NCBI RefSeq assembly: GCF_023653455.1 | Contig: NZ_JAKEDR010000018.1 | Coordinates: forward strand, 1 to 29,219 | Direction: 5' to 3' | Length of the DNA stretch: 29,219 nucleotides | Origin: Paraclostridium ghonii | Lineage (GTDB): Bacteria; Bacillota; Clostridia; Peptostreptococcales; Peptostreptococcaceae | Shown here: positions 26,104-29,219 of the stretch, piece after piece | How the letters are laid out: the number at the start of each line of letters is the position of its first letter | Position numbering within the stretch: position 1 is the stretch's first letter | Notes under the pieces: generated by a model | What the model saw: only the letters and a program-made list of their open reading frames with translations | Told to the model about the DNA's origin: nothing | The model's database searches: none | Program-made: the position numbers and the translations under genes

Positions 26104-26874
26104 TTAATTCATATACTTTTTAATACCTTTATCAAATACAAATCCTGCAATGATAGCTCCTATTATTGGTCCAACTATAGGTACCCAGAAATACATGTTA
26201 GGTCCTAATGCTACACTTCCCCAGCCTGCTAAAACAGCAAACATCTTAGGTCCAAAATCTCTTGCTGGATTCATTGCAAACCCTGTTAATACCCCAAAAC
26301 TAGCTCCTATTATAGCTATTGTTATACCTGTAAACACTGGCGCTAAGTTTGACATAGGTTTGTTTGAATTTTTTTCTTCACCTAATGCTAATATTACAAT
26401 GACTAACAACATAGTTATGAAAGTTTCTACAAGTAATGCTTCAAATGAGTTCAGTGCAGCATTTGGATACGTAGAAAATATTCCGGCTGTAGAAAGTCCA
26501 TTTGCACTTGATCTAATTATGTCGTTAGCACTCTCAAAAGATATAAATAACTTATTAAACAATAAATAAACTGTTGCTGCTCCTACAAAACAACCTAATA
26601 TTTGAGATATAATGTAAGGTAATACTTTTTTCTTTGGAAAATCTCTGTGTATCATAAATGCAATTGTTACAGCTGGATTTATATGAGTTCCTGATACTGC
26701 TGCTGTTACATATGCAGCTATTGTAACTGCTAGACCCCATATTATTCCTATTTCCCATTGAGAAATACTTGCACCACTTAATACCTTAGATGCGACAGCT
26801 CCACACCCTATAAAAATCAGTATCCACGATCCAATAAATTCAGATATGCACTCTCCTAATAAAGTCTTCTTCAA
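26104..26874 (-). CDS. glpF: Glycerol uptake facilitator (aquaglyceroporin)
   Basis: A 256-aa major intrinsic protein with six membrane segments. The two half-helix motifs are NPA (66-68, in SGTHINPAVT) and a second one in GFAMNPARDFGP. The Asp after NPAR is the mark of glycerol facilitators as opposed to water-only aquaporins. It allows glycerol to enter by diffusion for GlpK, which follows. It heads the glpFK operon. Its leader (26919-26970) has the clearest terminator/antiterminator pair, and the promoter lies at 26989-27017. Confidence 0.95.
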   Translation of the reverse strand: MKKTLLGECISEFIGSWILIFIGCGAVASKVLSGASISQWEIGIIWGLAVTIAAYVTAAVSGTHINPAVTIAFMIHRDFPKKKVLPYIISQILGCFVGAATVYLLFNKLFISFESANDIIRSSANGLSTAGIFSTYPNAALNSFEALLVETFITMLLVIVILALGEEKNSNKPMSNLAPVFTGITIAIIGASFGVLTGFAMNPARDFGPKMFAVLAGWGSVALGPNMYFWVPIVGPIIGAIIAGFVFDKGIKKYMN

Positions 26875-26926
26875 CTCAAATACCTCCTTGATATTTTATG
26901 TAATTAGTCAAATAAGGCAAAAAAAC

Positions 26927-26959
26927 AGAGAGCTCCTACTTTTTTTATAGGGGCTCTCT
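26927..26959 (-). terminator. Leader terminator of the glpFK operon
   Basis: AGAGAGC (26927-26933) pairs with GCTCTCT (26953-26959), with an inner CCTA/TAGG extension. It is followed in the minus direction by seven T, upstream of the glpF start. It overlaps the antiterminator at 26952-26970. Confidence 0.88.
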
Positions 26960-26970
26960 CATCTCCAGCC
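26952..26970 (-). promoter_or_regulatory. GlpP-type RNA antiterminator, glpF leader
   Basis: Minus-strand GGCTGGAGATGAGAGAGCC: GGCT/AGCC ends enclose GAGA repeats. The last bases GAGAGCC are also the 5' arm of the terminator, so protein binding here would let transcription through. GlpP is encoded directly upstream at 27090-27641. Confidence 0.78.
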
Positions 26971-26988
26971 AGTTATTAATTTAATTAA

Positions 26989-27017
26989 ATGCTATCACGA
27001 AAACATTTTCCAGTCAA
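26989..27017 (-). promoter_or_regulatory. glpF promoter
   Basis: On the minus strand, -35 TTGACT (27012-27017) and -10 TAGCAT (26989-26994) are separated by exactly 17 nt. Transcription would start near 26982, giving a leader of about 60 nt that contains the antiterminator and terminator. Confidence 0.7.
26999..27010 (-). promoter_or_regulatory. Probable CcpA (cre) site in the glpF promoter spacer
   Basis: The palindrome GAAAATGTTTTC on the minus strand matches the core of the clostridial CcpA consensus (GAAAANGTTTTC). It lies between -35 and -10, so binding would block polymerase: catabolite repression of glycerol uptake. Related partial sites occur before the other two glp leaders (24470-24479 and 22272-22283). 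Confidence 0.65.
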
Positions 27018-27089
27018 TAAAATACTTCGTTAGATATTTAATAAACTAAAGTCATATAAGCGTTGAAAAAACTACTCTTTTCCTAAAAA

Positions 27090-27641
27090 TTACCACATAT
27101 CAATATCAGTAGTTGATATAGCCATCGCTCCTGCTGATAACCCCCCTATTATTTCTTCTTTTCTATCAATAAGCCCACCACATATTATAGGTACATTAGG
27201 ATAACTTTTATTCATCTTCTTAATTACCTTTTGAATTACACCTGGCATAATTTCTATTGCATCAGGTTTTACTTTTTTTAAATTCTCTATTGCATTTTCT
27301 AGAGACATAGAGTCTATAAAGAAAAATCTTTGTACAACCTTTAAGTCCAGTTCTATAGCTCTTTTAACTATGTTCGTTTTAGTAGTTATTATTCCATCTA
27401 AGTTAAATTCATTTTTCATATAATCTACAGCTATAGGACTTGAAGAAAGCCCTGTTATCATGTCAATATGAACAAATACCTTCTTATCATGCTCATGTAA
27501 AAATTTTATCTTATTTTTCAAAGTAAGAATATCTTCATTTAATAAAAATACTATATCCCCATCACAATTTGCAGCATCTTCTAAATGCTCATCTCCCTTT
27601 ATCGCACAAATTATAGGGTTTAATTCTAATAAATCTTTCAT
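27090..27641 (-). CDS. glpP: Glycerol-3-phosphate-responsive antiterminator GlpP
   Basis: The 183-aa protein has the GlpP family pattern: an early PIICAIK strand, FLLNEDI, VFVHIDMITGLSSSPIAVDYM and late EIMPGVIQKVI and PIICGGLIDRKEEI blocks of a small TIM-barrel-like domain. In Bacillus, GlpP binds glycerol-3-phosphate and then the glp mRNA leaders to prevent termination. ATG at 27639-27641 has GAGGAGG 6 nt upstream. It lies just before the glpF promoter on the same strand, and the three leaders downstream carry a common motif, so its target set is local and readable. Confidence 0.93.
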   Translation of the reverse strand: MKDLLELNPIICAIKGDEHLEDAANCDGDIVFLLNEDILTLKNKIKFLHEHDKKVFVHIDMITGLSSSPIAVDYMKNEFNLDGIITTKTNIVKRAIELDLKVVQRFFFIDSMSLENAIENLKKVKPDAIEIMPGVIQKVIKKMNKSYPNVPIICGGLIDRKEEIIGGLSAGAMAISTTDIDMW

Positions 27642-27954
27642 ATATGCCTCCTCGCTTTTGCTTTTATTTTATTATTAATACATTTAAATACTTCTCTAAT
27701 TTAACTTCGTATAAATTTTAATATAATAAAATACAATCGGTAAAACCTTTGCTTTTTATAAAACTTATTATATCACTTTTTTAAAAATAAAATATTATTT
27801 GATTTTAATTTTAAGTAAAATGGCAAAATTTTTTTGGAAAAAATTTCATTACGTCTTTTAGTTTTTGTTACGTTTTTATCATTTACTCATAAATTTTGAA
27901 AAAATAATTTAAAAATAATAAATATATTTTTTATAAAAATCTTAATAATAAAAT
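27642..27954. other. AT-rich intergenic region upstream of glpP
   Basis: About 310 bp of strongly AT-rich DNA (long A and T runs at 27770-27950) between the rubrerythrin terminator and glpP. It must hold the glpP promoter. I see no clear -35/-10 pair, repeat or open frame with a ribosome site. Confidence 0.5.
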
Positions 27955-27998
27955 AAACCCTCATATTAGTAAGTAAAAAACTACTAATATGAGGGTTT
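27955..27998 (-). terminator. Intrinsic terminator of the rubrerythrin gene
   Basis: A 17-bp perfect stem (27955-27971 with 27982-27998) lies about 20 nt past the rubrerythrin stop; the minus-strand continuation is TTTATTTTATTATT. Confidence 0.85.
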
Positions 27999-28018
27999 GT
28001 TATTTTTATTAATAACTA

Positions 28019-28564
28019 TTATTTTCCAAAGTGTCTATTTAATAATCCTAAGAATGCTTTTCCATGTCTAGCTTCATCTTTACACATTTCATGAACTGTA
28101 TCATGTATAGCATCTAATCCTAGTTCTTTAGCTTTTTTAGCTAATTTTAATTTACCATCAGTTGCTCCGTATTCAGCTTCTACTCTTGCTTTTAAATTAG
28201 CTTGTGTATCTGCTACTACTACTTCTCCTAGTAACTCTGCAAATTTAGCTGCATGTTCTGCTTCTTCAAATGCTATTCTTTTATATGCTTCTGCTACTTC
28301 TGGATATCCTTCTCTATCTGCTTGACGACTCATTGCTAAGTACATTCCTACCTCTGTACATTCTCCTGTGAAGTTAGCTCTTAATCCTTCTATTATCTCT
28401 GGATCTACTCCTTGAGCTACTCCTATTCTATGCTCGTCTGCCCAAACCATTTCACCTTTCATTTCTTCAAACTTTTCAGCTCCTACTTTACATACTGGAC
28501 AAATTTCTGGTGCAACTTCTCCTTCATGTATATATCCGCATACTGTACAAACAAATTTTTTCAT
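28019..28564 (-). CDS. rbr: Reverse rubrerythrin, copy 1
   Basis: The domain order is reversed from classical rubrerythrin: an N-terminal rubredoxin-type Fe(Cys)4 site (Cys6, Cys9, Cys22, Cys25), then a four-helix diiron domain with repeated Glu and two ExxH-type blocks (EEAEHAAKF and DEARHGKAF). At 181 aa it matches the reverse rubrerythrins of clostridia, which reduce hydrogen peroxide and oxygen in the cytoplasm. ATG at 28562-28564 has GGGAGG upstream. Its neighbour at 28728 is a nearly identical copy. The gene ends at the terminator at 27955-27998. Confidence 0.95.
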   Translation of the reverse strand: MKKFVCTVCGYIHEGEVAPEICPVCKVGAEKFEEMKGEMVWADEHRIGVAQGVDPEIIEGLRANFTGECTEVGMYLAMSRQADREGYPEVAEAYKRIAFEEAEHAAKFAELLGEVVVADTQANLKARVEAEYGATDGKLKLAKKAKELGLDAIHDTVHEMCKDEARHGKAFLGLLNRHFGK

Positions 28565-28727
28565 ATTAAAATCCTCCCTGTATTTTATATCATTTTTAAT
28601 TTTAATTCATTAATTATATAATAATCTGTTCATGTTTTACCTAGTGTCTAAATATATAACCAAAATATGTTTCTTTAAACATATTTTCTAGATATATATT
28701 TAAGGTATCTATATAATTTCTAATATA

Positions 28728-29219
28728 TTATTTCCCAAAATGTCTATTTAATAATCCTAAGAATGCTTTCCCGTGTCTAGCTTCATCTTTACACATTTCA
28801 TGAACTGTATCATGTATAGCATCTAATCCTAATTCTTTAGCTCTTTTAGCTAATTTTAATTTACCATCAGTTGCTCCGTATTCAGCTTCCACTCTTGCTT
28901 TTAAGTTAGCTTGTGTATCTGCTACTACTACTTCTCCTAATAACTCTGCAAACTTAGCTGCATGTTCTGCTTCTTCAAATGCTATTCTTTTATATGCTTC
29001 TGCTACCTCTGGGTACCCTTCTCTGTCTGCTTGACGACTCATTGCTAAGTACATTCCTACTTCTGTACATTCTCCTGTGAAGTTAGCTCTTAATCCTTCT
29101 ATTATCTCTGCATCTACTCCTTGTGCTACTCCTATTCTATGCTCGTCTGCCCAAACCATTTCACCTTTCATTTCTTCAAACTTTTCAGCTCCTACTTTAC
29201 ATACTGGACAAACTTTCAG
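28728..29219 (-). CDS. rbr: Reverse rubrerythrin, copy 2 (cut by the window edge)
   Basis: The frame runs off the right edge at 29219 without a start: the visible part begins in the second rubredoxin CPVC knuckle and continues through the whole diiron domain to the stop. The first roughly 18 residues lie outside the window. An internal Met at 29171 is not the start. Against copy 1 I count about 18-20 nucleotide changes in roughly 485 positions, mostly silent; clear amino-acid changes are Pro to Ala and Lys to Arg, plus some at the very edge. Tandem duplication or gene conversion is likely. The 163-bp gap contains a weak AT hairpin (28662-28687) but no strong terminator, so the copies may be co-transcribed. 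Confidence 0.92.
   Translation of the reverse strand: MKVCPVCKVGAEKFEEMKGEMVWADEHRIGVAQGVDAEIIEGLRANFTGECTEVGMYLAMSRQADREGYPEVAEAYKRIAFEEAEHAAKFAELLGEVVVADTQANLKARVEAEYGATDGKLKLAKRAKELGLDAIHDTVHEMCKDEARHGKAFLGLLNRHFGK

Noticed and set aside
26555..26758. Minus-strand open frame of 67 codons overlapping glpF
   Set aside because: It is a frame-shifted reading of glpF, whose NPA motifs and membrane segments are intact in the main frame.
28565..28660. PerR box upstream of the rubrerythrin gene
   Set aside because: The TTATTATATAATTAAT stretch only partly resembles the PerR consensus, and such AT-rich partial palindromes are common in this genome.
28662..28687. Strong terminator between the two rubrerythrin copies
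   Set aside because: The stem AAAATATGTTT/AAACATATTTT is almost all A/T and is followed in the minus direction by GGTTATAT rather than a T tract.

Overview
The window looks like a chromosomal segment of a low-GC, Gram-positive anaerobe. Very AT-rich DNA, strong AGGAGG-type ribosome sites, reverse-type rubrerythrins, a clostridial family II pyrophosphatase, RelQ and GlpP-type antitermination point to the Clostridia, most likely Peptostreptococcaceae (Clostridioides / Paraclostridium / Romboutsia type). That placement is inferred from protein character, not from a search. Nearly all genes lie on the minus strand; the plus-strand exceptions are two small hypothetical genes near 5.6-6.4 kb and ppaC. 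I see no tRNA, rRNA, CRISPR array, transposase or phage gene.

Layout. 0.1-7.1 kb holds housekeeping and hypothetical genes: an acidic hypothetical protein, a HAD nucleotidase, a membrane protein, a metallophosphoesterase, the small alarmone synthetase RelQ, an MBL-fold hydrolase coupled to a YkgJ-type cysteine-cluster protein, two small hypotheticals and a DUF4230 membrane-anchored protein. 7.2-15.7 kb carries ppaC, a MtaA/uroporphyrinogen-decarboxylase-family methyltransferase, ppiB, a P-loop protein, a patatin-like lipase, the M18 aminopeptidase apeB and the helicase pcrA. 15.9-18.9 kb is a cobalt importer operon, cbiMNQO, behind a cobalamin riboswitch with a downstream terminator. 19.0-27.6 kb is a complete glycerol / glycerol-3-phosphate / glycerophosphodiester catabolic locus: glpP, glpFK, a GDPD plus MFS transporter, and a GlpA-like / FAD oxidoreductase / DUF1667 set. 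28.0-29.2 kb holds two nearly identical tandem reverse rubrerythrins, the second cut by the window edge.

How the genes work together. GlpF admits glycerol and GlpK phosphorylates it. The MFS carrier plus the cytoplasmic phosphodiesterase supply glycerol-3-phosphate from phospholipid head groups. The GlpA-like flavoprotein complex oxidises it. Each of the three glp transcription units starts with a leader in which a GGCT...AGCC (or GGC...GCC) hairpin with repeated GAGA motifs overlaps the 5' arm of an intrinsic terminator, and the gene for the antiterminator GlpP lies at the head of the locus. A CcpA-like palindrome sits in the spacer of the glpF promoter.

The least explained structures are non-coding. 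(1) Two elements directly after the stop codons of ppaC and ppiB share a conserved single-stranded core but have different, internally complementary stems; they look like a structured 3'-UTR RNA family. (2) Two copies of a roughly 110-bp dispersed element share identical ends, a central hairpin and a perfect DnaA box, and lie upstream of two genes connected with cobalamin or corrinoids.
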